Assembly: GCA_037147235.1 (NCBI GenBank)
Contig: JBAWVO010000106.1
Location: 1 to 18,916 of the forward strand
Source: JANXQG01 sp037147235
GTDB lineage: Bacteria > Planctomycetota > Planctomycetia > Pirellulales > Thermoguttaceae
Direction of reading: 5' to 3'
DNA length: 18,916 nucleotides
Shown here one piece after another: positions 1 to 6,899 of the stretch. Within the stretch, counting starts at the first letter, position 1. Each line of letters starts with the position of its first letter. The position numbers and the translations under genes are program-made. The notes beneath the pieces are model-generated. The model made no database searches, had not been told where the DNA came from, and saw nothing but the letters and a program-made list of their open reading frames with translations.

Positions 1-110
1 GTAGTAGTCCTATTTAGCTGAGCAAAGACTGGTCAATTTAGGTGAGCGTCAAAGTCTTGACCAGACTCTTCTTCATGGTTCATCCTCCTTCTCCTCCGTT
101 GCCGCGAGAA

Positions 111-139
111 ACGAGCCCGCGGCGCCCATTGTGGCTCGT
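111..139 (-). terminator. Possible terminator hairpin after hsp20
   Basis: Just past the hsp20 stop codon, read on the minus strand, a perfect 7-bp inverted repeat (ACGAGCC / GGCTCGT) encloses a 15-nt GC-rich loop and is followed by TTTCT. The position suits a transcription terminator, but the loop is long and the T tract poor, so a repeat remnant is also possible. Confidence 0.4.
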
Positions 140-142
140 CGC

Positions 143-640
143 CTATTCGGCCTTGATCGCCAAACGGCGAGGCTTAGCCACCTTACTCTTGGGCAACTTG
201 ATGGTCAGAACACCCTCCTTGAACTCCGCTTCCACTCCATCGGTCTTGACATCGCAGGGCAACGTCAGCAGACGGCTGAACTTGCCGTAGCCCCGTTCTT
301 GCCGGTGCCAAATACCCCCCTCGACGGTCGGCAGATTGCGCTCGCCGCGAAGGTTAAGCTGGTTGCCACCGGTGACGTAGATTTCTAGATCACCGATCTC
401 CATTCCAGGCAATTCTGCTTCGACGCAGAGGTGGCTTTCGTCCTGCCAGACATCCACGGCAGGATACGTGATCGCGGGTTGATCGCGATCGGCTAGGCCG
501 AAACGCCGGAACGTGCGGTTCATTTCCGCGTTGAGCCGGTCCATTTCGGCAAAAGAATCGCTCGGCCAAGTCCAATCCGTCACGTCGATCGGGTTGAAAA
601 CATCGCTGCCGAGCGGCCGCAACAAAGTACTCATCACCAT
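143..640 (-). CDS. Small heat-shock protein, Hsp20/alpha-crystallin family
   Basis: The 165-aa protein is an ATP-independent holdase chaperone that would bind unfolding proteins in the cytoplasm. The N-terminal ~50 residues are variable and include the WPSDSFAEMDRL stretch. The alpha-crystallin domain follows, with PAVDVWQDESHLCVEAELPG, then a strand ending in LRGER, and the late GVLTIKLPK, which matches the conserved G-V-L-x-I-x-x-P element of the family. The length is typical for bacterial class A Hsp20. The ATG at 640 is chosen because a strong AGGAGG lies 6 nt upstream; a second ATG two codons in (634) is the alternative. The gene stands alone, divergent from the plus-strand redox block. 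I saw no clear CIRCE or ROSE heat-control element upstream. The family call is secure; the specific paralogue cannot be named. Confidence 0.93.
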   Translation of the reverse strand: MVMSTLLRPLGSDVFNPIDVTDWTWPSDSFAEMDRLNAEMNRTFRRFGLADRDQPAITYPAVDVWQDESHLCVEAELPGMEIGDLEIYVTGGNQLNLRGERNLPTVEGGIWHRQERGYGKFSRLLTLPCDVKTDGVEAEFKEGVLTIKLPKSKVAKPRRLAIKAE

Positions 641-1589
641 AGCGAACCTCCTTTCACGGTCGTGGTTAGAATGCGCCGCCGAAACCCTTGCTAGCCGGCT
701 CGTTGCGTGAACTGGCAGCCGTCGGCGACTGCCATCTTAATCTGCAAAACGCGTGCCAGAGCGGACGACTTGGACCGAGACGGATTGTCCATGCGCAATC
801 CATTGGAGATGAATACTTTACGGCAGACCCTCAACGGCAGGCACGGTTGACCTCGTCGAAGAAGGAAAATGAAACTGCCAAATTGGCCGAAAAACAGCCG
901 CCCTATGAATAATCCGGGCTAACCGTCCACCGCTCGGCCAAAGGCGAGCAAGGAGCCGCTTGTCGCGCGGTGGCTCCATGACTCCTGTTCATAACCTTGC
1001 CAACTGCTAGCAGTGACGGCAACCCGTAGGGTGCGAGGAGCGAACCGGCCGGGAAATGGTGGAGTCCCCCCGGTTTTGAACCTTTCCCCTTGAAATTTGA
1101 ATTTGTTTCGTGGCAAAGAATAGAAACTTACTTTTACGCCCTTTGTGTTCTCTCGCGGTGAATGCTAGAAAAAACTTTCGACAGAAATACTTGGATTCAT
1201 GAAATCGTGCCGTGACAATCCTGGCCTGTTTTCGCCCTATAGGAATGGTTGCAGTCGGACGTGGCGGAATGGATAGTAGGGACCGGCGAATCAGTGACTG
1301 TCGCAAGAAAAGTAGAGGAGCCGTTTAAGAACATATTAAACATACAAAATTGAAAAATAATTTGCAATGCGATCACAAATTGCTTGCAATTTCGGCGAGA
1401 GATGAGGATTCAGTTTGTCCCGAGTCTGTCGGTAATGGCGGTCTCTGCACTCACTTGTCGAGTTTAGTCGTGTTTCTATTTTCACATCCCGTCAACGGCC
1501 GTAGAACCGGTGTTGGAGGCAGTGCTATCGTGCAGTCCTGAATGCGCCTTGTAGGCACAATGGGACCGGCACGCAAGGAGTTATGAGTT
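641..1589. other. 949-bp intergenic region without a supported gene
   Basis: The region separates divergent hsp20 from the PEP-CTERM gene. Short frames here lack recognisable domains, good ribosome binding sites and family-like composition. Visible structure is limited. A GGAGCC / GGCTCC inverted repeat lies at 952-977. A perfect palindrome, AAATTGC-TT-GCAATTT, lies at 1377-1392, with another TTTGCAAT just upstream at 1361-1368; this could be an operator. The stretch around 1310-1380 is AT-rich compared with its surroundings and might hold promoter sequence for the PEP-CTERM gene, but no convincing -35/-10 pair was found. Confidence 0.5.
646..652 (-). promoter_or_regulatory. Strong ribosome binding site of hsp20
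   Basis: On the minus strand this reads AGGAGGT and lies 5-6 nt from the ATG at 640. It favours that start over the ATG at 634. Confidence 0.75.
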
Positions 1590-3716
1590 ATGCGAGTTTC
1601 GTCTTTTCTGGGCGCGTTCTGCGCCTATCCCGTGGTCTTTTTTCTTCTCTCGAGTGGCAGTGCCTTTGCTACACCCAGCTCTGGCAATGATTGCGCGAGT
1701 TGCCACGATGCTTCCCTTGGAGTTGGAATGTTGAGTGTCACCGCTGGCACACAGAGTGTCAATCCGAGGAAGGACATAAATGGAGACACAAGTGCCTTGC
1801 CTTCCTTTACGGTTTCACCGGGGCAAAGTGTGGTGCTGACATTGACGATGCCCAGCACCAGCAATGGCAATCCGAACACCAGCGGTTCCTTCGCTTTTGC
1901 GATTACTGGAACCAGGAAGTTTACAACGGCTACTGCATCATCGCTTGAATCAATGGTAGCTTATTCTGGGACTGGAACTGTCGGAATCAAGGGAATCCAG
2001 ACTAGTGCATCGAACTTTCTCACGTTCACTACTCCCTTGACTGACTGGACCAAACAGGGGACAACTGCTAAATCCTACTACACTTATGGTACGGGTTCCT
2101 CGTACTGGACTGGCGGTACGCTCTCCAAAAGCTTTACCCTGACTGTGGACCCCAAAACGCCATTAGACGTTTACTCGTTGACGTTCAACGCTGCTGGCAA
2201 AGACTCGATCAACGGCCCGACCATGCAGAGCCAGGAAATCCTACTTAACGTGATCGCCGCCACTCCAGTCACTCCCGTCGGCAACAATTCGATTCTCGCC
2301 GCTTCGGCATCCTCGGTGAGCTTGGGTCGCATGCTCACGGGCCACCTCAATTCGCAAACGGTGACCATTAGCCGCACGAGTGGGACCGACAACACAGGTT
2401 TCACGGCGATCGCTAGCGGCGGCGACACGGCGACCGGACTGGTCAACAATACTAACGGTGCCATCACCGGCAGTGCCAACGGCTCAGTCTCCGTCGGCAT
2501 TGTCGGTGCATTGGGAGTCACCGCGGGCACTGTGGCGATCCAGAATACGGGGAACAACGGAGTCGCCGGCACCCTAGCCGGCAGTGCCGGCCCCGGCCTA
2601 GGCAATGCCGAAGCACCGATCAACATCGGCGTCACCGGCACGGTGGTTGCCAACCGCCCGATCATCGCCGGTTCCAGCCCCATTCCGGCACGCGTCCTCG
2701 GCGGAAGCACTTGGGCGGTATCCCTCAGCGGCACCGGTTCTGACACTTTGAACACCATGCCCGTCATGAACACATCAACCTCTGCAACTTTAACTCCCGA
2801 GACGGGCGTATCCGTCAAGTCGCTCGCTGGCACGTTCAGTTCCGGCACCCCGATACAGAAAGTGGTTGTCAGTTTTGCTAAGAACGCAGTGGGACTCAAA
2901 AACAATAATGGCTTGGCGATCAACCTAGCCGGCCAAGTCTCACCAGAGGCAGGCATCAGCTTGCAGCAGATCAACAACGGCACGCCGGTGGCGTTCTCTT
3001 ACAACACAACCGTCGGTTCGGTCGTCATTAACCCGACGGCGCCCACTTCGTATAGTGGCAGCCCTGCCGTAGCCACGCTTGCGGCGGGCAGTTCCTACGC
3101 GGATCTTTTATCGGTGACCAGTCCAGGCACGATCCTGGGATCCAGAACCCTCGGCACGACGGCGACCCTGCTTGGGGGAACCTCGCCAACTAGCGGCACG
3201 GCCGGCGTAAGCATGGATTGGCGGAATCGCACTCCGGATGAATTGAGGCGAGGATCGGCGGTCTTGCCGCCGGGAATCAGCTTTCTCGCCAGCGATGTCT
3301 TGAACCTGACCACCGTCAGCAGCGGTCAAACGGTGACGCCGTTCGTTCTGCAAATGTCCTATAGTCCCACTCTCTTCGGAGATGGCACCGGCGCTGCCTC
3401 GGCCGCCTCTGGCTATCTCTATCTGGGCTGGCTAAATGGGACGGCCTGGGAGAATGCGGGTTTGTCCACGCAACAGGGCATTTCCGGAATCTCAGACACT
3501 CCTTACCTTCATGGCTGGAGTTTGGCTGGCGATGGCGATCCTACACTCACTGTCGGGCGTTGGGGTGTAGATACTGTGAACCATGTGGCCTGGGCTGTTT
3601 TGGATCACAATAGCGAGTTCGCTGTGGTTCCAGAACCCTCGACCCTGATGTTACTACTGGCCGCTGCCGGAATGGCCGGGATGGCCTGGAGACGCAAACA
3701 ACGCTCTGCAACTTGA
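1590..3716 (+). CDS. PEP-CTERM surface protein with an N-terminal CxxCH heme motif
   Basis: This is a 708-aa exported protein. Residues 1-27 form a signal peptide (basic start, VVFFLLSSGSAFA, cleavage likely after SAFA). Directly after it lies one heme c motif, CASCH (35-39), in a context (NDCASCHDASLG) reminiscent of N-terminal 'choice-of-anchor V' type domains. The middle is long, Ser/Thr/Gly/Asn-rich and beta-like, with loose repeats such as VSLGRMLTGHLNSQTVTISR. The C-terminus is a classic PEP-CTERM sorting signal (680-708): VPEPSTL, a hydrophobic helix, then WRRKQR. The family is processed by an exosortase and displayed at the cell surface or in the matrix. AAGGAG lies 9 nt before the ATG at 1590. 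It precedes cytochrome genes on the same strand. Whether heme is really attached, and what the protein does, is unknown; a structural surface protein is the alternative. Confidence 0.85.
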   Translation: MRVSSFLGAFCAYPVVFFLLSSGSAFATPSSGNDCASCHDASLGVGMLSVTAGTQSVNPRKDINGDTSALPSFTVSPGQSVVLTLTMPSTSNGNPNTSGSFAFAITGTRKFTTATASSLESMVAYSGTGTVGIKGIQTSASNFLTFTTPLTDWTKQGTTAKSYYTYGTGSSYWTGGTLSKSFTLTVDPKTPLDVYSLTFNAAGKDSINGPTMQSQEILLNVIAATPVTPVGNNSILAASASSVSLGRMLTGHLNSQTVTISRTSGTDNTGFTAIASGGDTATGLVNNTNGAITGSANGSVSVGIVGALGVTAGTVAIQNTGNNGVAGTLAGSAGPGLGNAEAPINIGVTGTVVANRPIIAGSSPIPARVLGGSTWAVSLSGTGSDTLNTMPVMNTSTSATLTPETGVSVKSLAGTFSSGTPIQKVVVSFAKNAVGLKNNNGLAINLAGQVSPEAGISLQQINNGTPVAFSYNTTVGSVVINPTAPTSYSGSPAVATLAAGSSYADLLSVTSPGTILGSRTLGTTATLLGGTSPTSGTAGVSMDWRNRTPDELRRGSAVLPPGISFLASDVLNLTTVSSGQTVTPFVLQMSYSPTLFGDGTGAASAASGYLYLGWLNGTAWENAGLSTQQGISGISDTPYLHGWSLAGDGDPTLTVGRWGVDTVNHVAWAVLDHNSEFAVVPEPSTLMLLLAAAGMAGMAWRRKQRSAT

Positions 3717-3749
3717 AAGAACAGGGCTTTTTCGGTTTTAGGTGCAGAA

Positions 3750-3833
3750 GTAGGGTAGGGAGAGTGAAACGAGCCCCACCAAAAGTGTACCGCAACAGAA
3801 TTGGTGGGGCTCGCTGCGCTCTCCCCACCCTAC
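3750..3833. repeat. REP-like palindromic element (31-nt arms)
   Basis: Two 31-nt arms (3750-3780 and 3803-3833) are inverted copies with 27/31 matches, separated by 22 nt. The right arm begins GGTGGGGCTCGCTGCGCTCT and ends CCCCACCCTAC. Translated, the arms give strings such as GWGERSEPH and VGRAQRAPP, which are commonly mis-annotated as small proteins in planctomycete genomes. It lies between the PEP-CTERM stop and resB, so it may also act as a transcription terminator. It is probably a dispersed, non-autonomous repeat; copy number cannot be seen here. Confidence 0.8.
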
Positions 3834-3873
3834 AATTATTCGCGTTTCGCACCTAGAACCGGAAGGGAAAAGC

Positions 3874-5370
3874 ATGACCAAGCCGAAATTAACGAACTCA
3901 GTAAATCCCGGGCGCGCAACGCGGGCACCGCTTCGTGCCGCTGTTTCCTTACAGGTGGCGATTGTCTTGATCGTTCTGTTGGCAACTGCGGCCGTTGCGG
4001 TCGGGATTGTCCTGGTCACCAGGGGACAGGAGTACGCCCATTGTGAAACATTCGGGTGCTGGTGGTTTACCGCGATCATGACTTTGCTGGCAGTGAACGT
4101 CCTGGCGGCTTCGGTCGCTTGGTTCTCCTGGAAGAAACGCCTTCTCGCCGGTGTGATATTGCACGCTGGATTGCTGTTGCTGCTTGTGGGCTGCGTTCAA
4201 TACGCATTGCACGGCATCGACGGCCAAATCTCGCTGGCCGCAGACGAGACCATCGACCGGGTTGACTGCCAAAAACGGAGCCGATTGCAGGTCGCCTGGG
4301 ATCCGAAATCCGATCAATCCAATCGCTCTCCCGCGGGGTTCGTGTTTCAGCCTGGTGAAAGCTATTGGTCGCAAGGGAATGAACTCGACTTGGGAGAAAG
4401 CGGCGGTGTGAGGCTGCGGGTTCTTCGTTACTTCAGTCATGCCGCGAAAAAGGAGGGCTGGGTTGCCGACGAAACCGGCGATAAGATCGCTGCGCTGAGT
4501 CTCATTCTCGCCCGAGTGAAGGGTAAGCCTGCCGCCGAATTGTGGATGTTGGCTGATCGATCTGGCAGCCAGGCGGACGTCGGGTCCATTAAGATTGATT
4601 TCCAACGCGCGGTTGCCGATTCCATGGCCGAAGACTTCCTCCACTCTTCGCAAGTTCACTCCGATATTCTCTATCCGGCGGTCTATCCGGAACCCCGCGT
4701 CGAGTTCTTGGCGTTCCCTAGCGGCAAGTTGCTTTGCCGGGTTAGTCATCAAGGCAAGTACCGCCTGCAAAGAGAAGTACGGCGGGGCGACGTAATCGAG
4801 ACTCCCGGGGAAATCAAGATAACGATGGGCGACTACCTCCCCAAAGCGCGACCGGAAGTTTCCTACGAGCCGCTCTTTTCACCCTCCAAGACAGGTGACG
4901 ATGCTGCCGCAGAGATTGAAATGACCCTCGACGGCCAGACGCAACGATTCTGGCTCGAACGTGGCAAGCCCGCGAGAGAGTTCCCGTCGCCTCGCGGAAC
5001 CACGACAACTGCCAAGGTCTCGTTCCGTCGCGACGACGCAGCCTTGGGATTCTCGCTACGGTTACAGGAGCACCCACCGGAGGAGGCGGGGAGCGACGTA
5101 AGCAAAGCCTCATTGACGAGCTCCGTGCAGGTGATCGATCCTGTCCGCGGCATCGACGTAGTGCATGAAATATCTCGCGAAAAACCCCTGATCCACGGCG
5201 GTTTCACCTTGGCTCCCTTCACCATTTTGCCCGACGGAAAGGGAATGATCTTCACGGTCGCTCACGACCCCGGAAGTTTTATCAAATGCCTTGGCGCCGC
5301 GCTGGCGGGAGTGGGTCTGCTGGTGTGGCTGATTCCCTCCAGAAAACGCCGCGAGCAAAATACGAAATGA
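3874..5370 (+). CDS. ResB-like cytochrome c biogenesis protein
   Basis: This 498-aa protein has the ResB/CcsB layout of System II cytochrome c maturation, in which ResB with CcsA/ResC moves heme and attaches it to CxxCH motifs outside the inner membrane. Visible parts are a cytoplasmic N-terminus, a helix at about 30-50 (VAIVLIVLLATAAVAVGIVL), a helix at about 65-85 (WWFTAIMTLLAVNVLAASVA), a third at about 92-112 containing HAGLLLLLVG, a large periplasmic domain, and a final helix near 470-488 followed by a basic tail (PSRKRREQ). The length suits ResB. GGAAGGG lies a few bases before the ATG. It is followed directly by a monoheme cytochrome gene and lies upstream of a 14-heme one, so it fits a dedicated maturation role. 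Its usual partner CcsA/ResC is absent from the window. Family call is strong; operon dedication is inferred. Confidence 0.82.
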   Translation: MTKPKLTNSVNPGRATRAPLRAAVSLQVAIVLIVLLATAAVAVGIVLVTRGQEYAHCETFGCWWFTAIMTLLAVNVLAASVAWFSWKKRLLAGVILHAGLLLLLVGCVQYALHGIDGQISLAADETIDRVDCQKRSRLQVAWDPKSDQSNRSPAGFVFQPGESYWSQGNELDLGESGGVRLRVLRYFSHAAKKEGWVADETGDKIAALSLILARVKGKPAAELWMLADRSGSQADVGSIKIDFQRAVADSMAEDFLHSSQVHSDILYPAVYPEPRVEFLAFPSGKLLCRVSHQGKYRLQREVRRGDVIETPGEIKITMGDYLPKARPEVSYEPLFSPSKTGDDAAAEIEMTLDGQTQRFWLERGKPAREFPSPRGTTTTAKVSFRRDDAALGFSLRLQEHPPEEAGSDVSKASLTSSVQVIDPVRGIDVVHEISREKPLIHGGFTLAPFTILPDGKGMIFTVAHDPGSFIKCLGAALAGVGLLVWLIPSRKRREQNTK

Positions 5371-5371
5371 T

Positions 5372-5400
5372 TTGAATTCGTTTTCAGGTAATGATATAAT
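5372..5400 (+). promoter_or_regulatory. Sigma-70-type promoter before the SHD1 cytochrome gene
   Basis: TTGAAT (5372-5377, 4/6 to the -35 consensus) and a perfect TATAAT (5395-5400) are separated by 17 bp. This would start transcription near 5407 and leave a leader of about 36 nt with GGAGAGG before the ATG at 5443. It implies that the monoheme cytochrome, ferredoxin and NrfD-like genes can be expressed separately from resB. Confidence 0.6.
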
Positions 5401-5442
5401 GTCAAGACAGACCCACAATATTCACGAAATGGAGAGGACTCA

Positions 5443-6045
5443 ATGAAACATTTATTTTTCGCCTTGGCAGTGGCTTCCCTTCTTCTTGCAATGGGATCGC
5501 TGGCCTTGGCACGGAAATGGACAACGAGCGATGGAAAGTTCACCGTCGAAGCCGAACTTGTCTCAGTGGCGGATGGCAAGGTCAAGCTACGAAAGGCCGG
5601 AAATACCGTCATTACCGTGCCGGTGGAACGTCTTAGCCCGGCAGATCGCGAGTTCCTTGCGGCATTGCCTGCGAAGGAAGCAAAATTGTCCGCGAAGGAA
5701 GCCAGCTACGTTCGCGACATTAAGCCGATCCTGACAAAGTGTTGCGTGGACTGCCACCGACAGAAGAAAGCCAGGGGTGGCTACAAGTTTGAAACGTATG
5801 CCGAATTGCTGAAGGTTGGTAAGAAGGGGGCGGCGGTTGTTCCAGGCGATCCCGCAAAGAGTCGAGTCATTGTGACGCACGCCCACGGCAAGCCACATCC
5901 ACCCAAAGACAAGCAAGACAAGGACGACAAGGACGACAAGGACGACGCCAAAGCAAAGGCACCGCCTCCGACGGCCGATGAAATGGACAAGATCGAAGCG
6001 TGGATCAAGGCGGGCGCACCGGACGACAGTGCCGCACGACCGTAG
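5443..6045 (+). CDS. Secreted SHD1 + PSCyt1-like monoheme c-type cytochrome
   Basis: This 200-aa protein has a signal peptide (1-23, ending GSLALA). An SHD1 (Sla1 homology-like) domain spans about 24-75, recognisable from RKWTTSDGKFTVEAELV and VPVERLSPADREFLA. A planctomycete-type cytochrome c domain begins near 88 (YVRDIKPILTKCC). The heme motif is CVDCH at 101-105, preceded by an extra Cys100. Homologous domains usually have an M-P-P near the distal side; here the equivalent reads KPHPPK (150-155), so His152 may replace the usual Met. A charged linker (156-172) follows, partly from a 9-bp tandem repeat GACGACAAG (5923-5946), then the usual WIKAGAP end. It should act in the periplasm as a small electron carrier. 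GGAGAGG precedes the ATG. It sits 28 nt before the ferredoxin gene. Domains are confident; redox partners are inferred. Confidence 0.85.
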   Translation: MKHLFFALAVASLLLAMGSLALARKWTTSDGKFTVEAELVSVADGKVKLRKAGNTVITVPVERLSPADREFLAALPAKEAKLSAKEASYVRDIKPILTKCCVDCHRQKKARGGYKFETYAELLKVGKKGAAVVPGDPAKSRVIVTHAHGKPHPPKDKQDKDDKDDKDDAKAKAPPPTADEMDKIEAWIKAGAPDDSAARP

Positions 6046-6073
6046 TGGCTGACTTCGGACAGGGAAGGTTTAA

Positions 6074-6832
6074 ATGTCTTACGCACTATTGATCGACATC
6101 GACAAATGCGATGGCTGTGGCGGCGGCGACGAGTACGAGTGTCAAAAAGCATGCCAAAAATTGCATGGACTTCCGTTGGTAAAAGTAGAAAAGCTGACCG
6201 CGACGAATTACACCTTTTCTGAAAACGTCGCCGAAGGCATTTATGTGCGCCGCATGTGCCAGCACTGCGAAGAACCGACCTGTGTCTCGGTTTGTCCCGT
6301 CGGTGCCATGGAAAAGACAGTAGCCGGTCCCGTCATATATCATTCGGATCGATGTCTTGGCTGCCGTTACTGCGTCATGGCATGTCCGTTCAATGTACCG
6401 AAATATGAATGGAGCAGCACCAGTCCGCGCGTTCGCAAATGCACGATGTGCTATGAAGAGCGCACGTCCAAGGGGCAGCCGACCGCGTGTGCGGATGCAT
6501 GTCAAGCAGAAGCAACCGTTTTCGGCGAGCGAGACGATCTGATCGCGTCCGCACTGAAACGGCTCAACGAGGACAAGGGGTATGTCCAGAAGATTTACGG
6601 CATGAAAGAGGCGGGTGGAACGGGCGTACTCTACATCAGCAAGGTTCCCTTTGAAAAACTGGGTTTTGTAACCACGCTCGGCTACGAACCACTACCTCGG
6701 AAAACCTGGAACGTGCTTTCAAAACTTCCCGACGTCGTCTCCATCGGAGGCGTGATGCTGGCCGGTATCTGGTGGATGACGAAGCGCAGAGACGAAGTGA
6801 AAGCCTACGAGGACGCGCAGAAGAAAAAGTAG
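6074..6832 (+). CDS. HybA-like ferredoxin subunit with four 4Fe-4S motifs and a C-terminal helix
   Basis: This 252-aa protein passes electrons between a partner enzyme or cytochrome and a NrfD/HybB membrane subunit. Sixteen Cys form four cluster motifs: C12-C15-C23-C27; C62-C65-C70-C74 (CQHCEEPTCVSVCP); C94-C97-C100-C104 (CLGCRYCVMACP); C123-C126-C139-C143. The first has a C-x2-C-x7-C-x3-C spacing, longer than the usual x2-x2-x3. The tail (GTGVLYISKVPFEKLG, then a helix at about 220-236 and a basic end) resembles HybA. There is no Tat signal, and an in-frame TAA directly precedes the ATG, so the start cannot be moved upstream. AGGGAAGG lies 5 nt before it. The next gene is its natural partner, a HybB-like protein. 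No hydrogenase or molybdopterin catalytic subunit is encoded here, so hydrogenase function is not supported. Confidence 0.88.
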   Translation: MSYALLIDIDKCDGCGGGDEYECQKACQKLHGLPLVKVEKLTATNYTFSENVAEGIYVRRMCQHCEEPTCVSVCPVGAMEKTVAGPVIYHSDRCLGCRYCVMACPFNVPKYEWSSTSPRVRKCTMCYEERTSKGQPTACADACQAEATVFGERDDLIASALKRLNEDKGYVQKIYGMKEAGGTGVLYISKVPFEKLGFVTTLGYEPLPRKTWNVLSKLPDVVSIGGVMLAGIWWMTKRRDEVKAYEDAQKKK

Positions 6833-6899
6833 GTTCTTCGATTGCCATTGAACCTTTCCGCAACAGAAACCAGGTGCCGGGATTGGAAAAGGAATGTCG

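Noticed and set aside
1007..1306. 99-codon minus-strand frame in the intergenic region
   Set aside because: No ribosome site, no domain, and Arg/Ser-rich composition without family likeness.
2171..2983. Long open frame (270 codons) on the minus strand inside the PEP-CTERM gene
   Set aside because: It is antisense to a gene with clear signal peptide and sorting signal; its Pro/Val-rich composition follows from the repetitive Gly/Thr codons opposite, and no domain is recognisable.
3547..4079. Small minus-strand frames containing VGRAQRAPP and GWGERSEPH
   Set aside because: These are translations of the palindromic repeat at 3750-3833 and of antisense sequence of neighbouring genes, not proteins.
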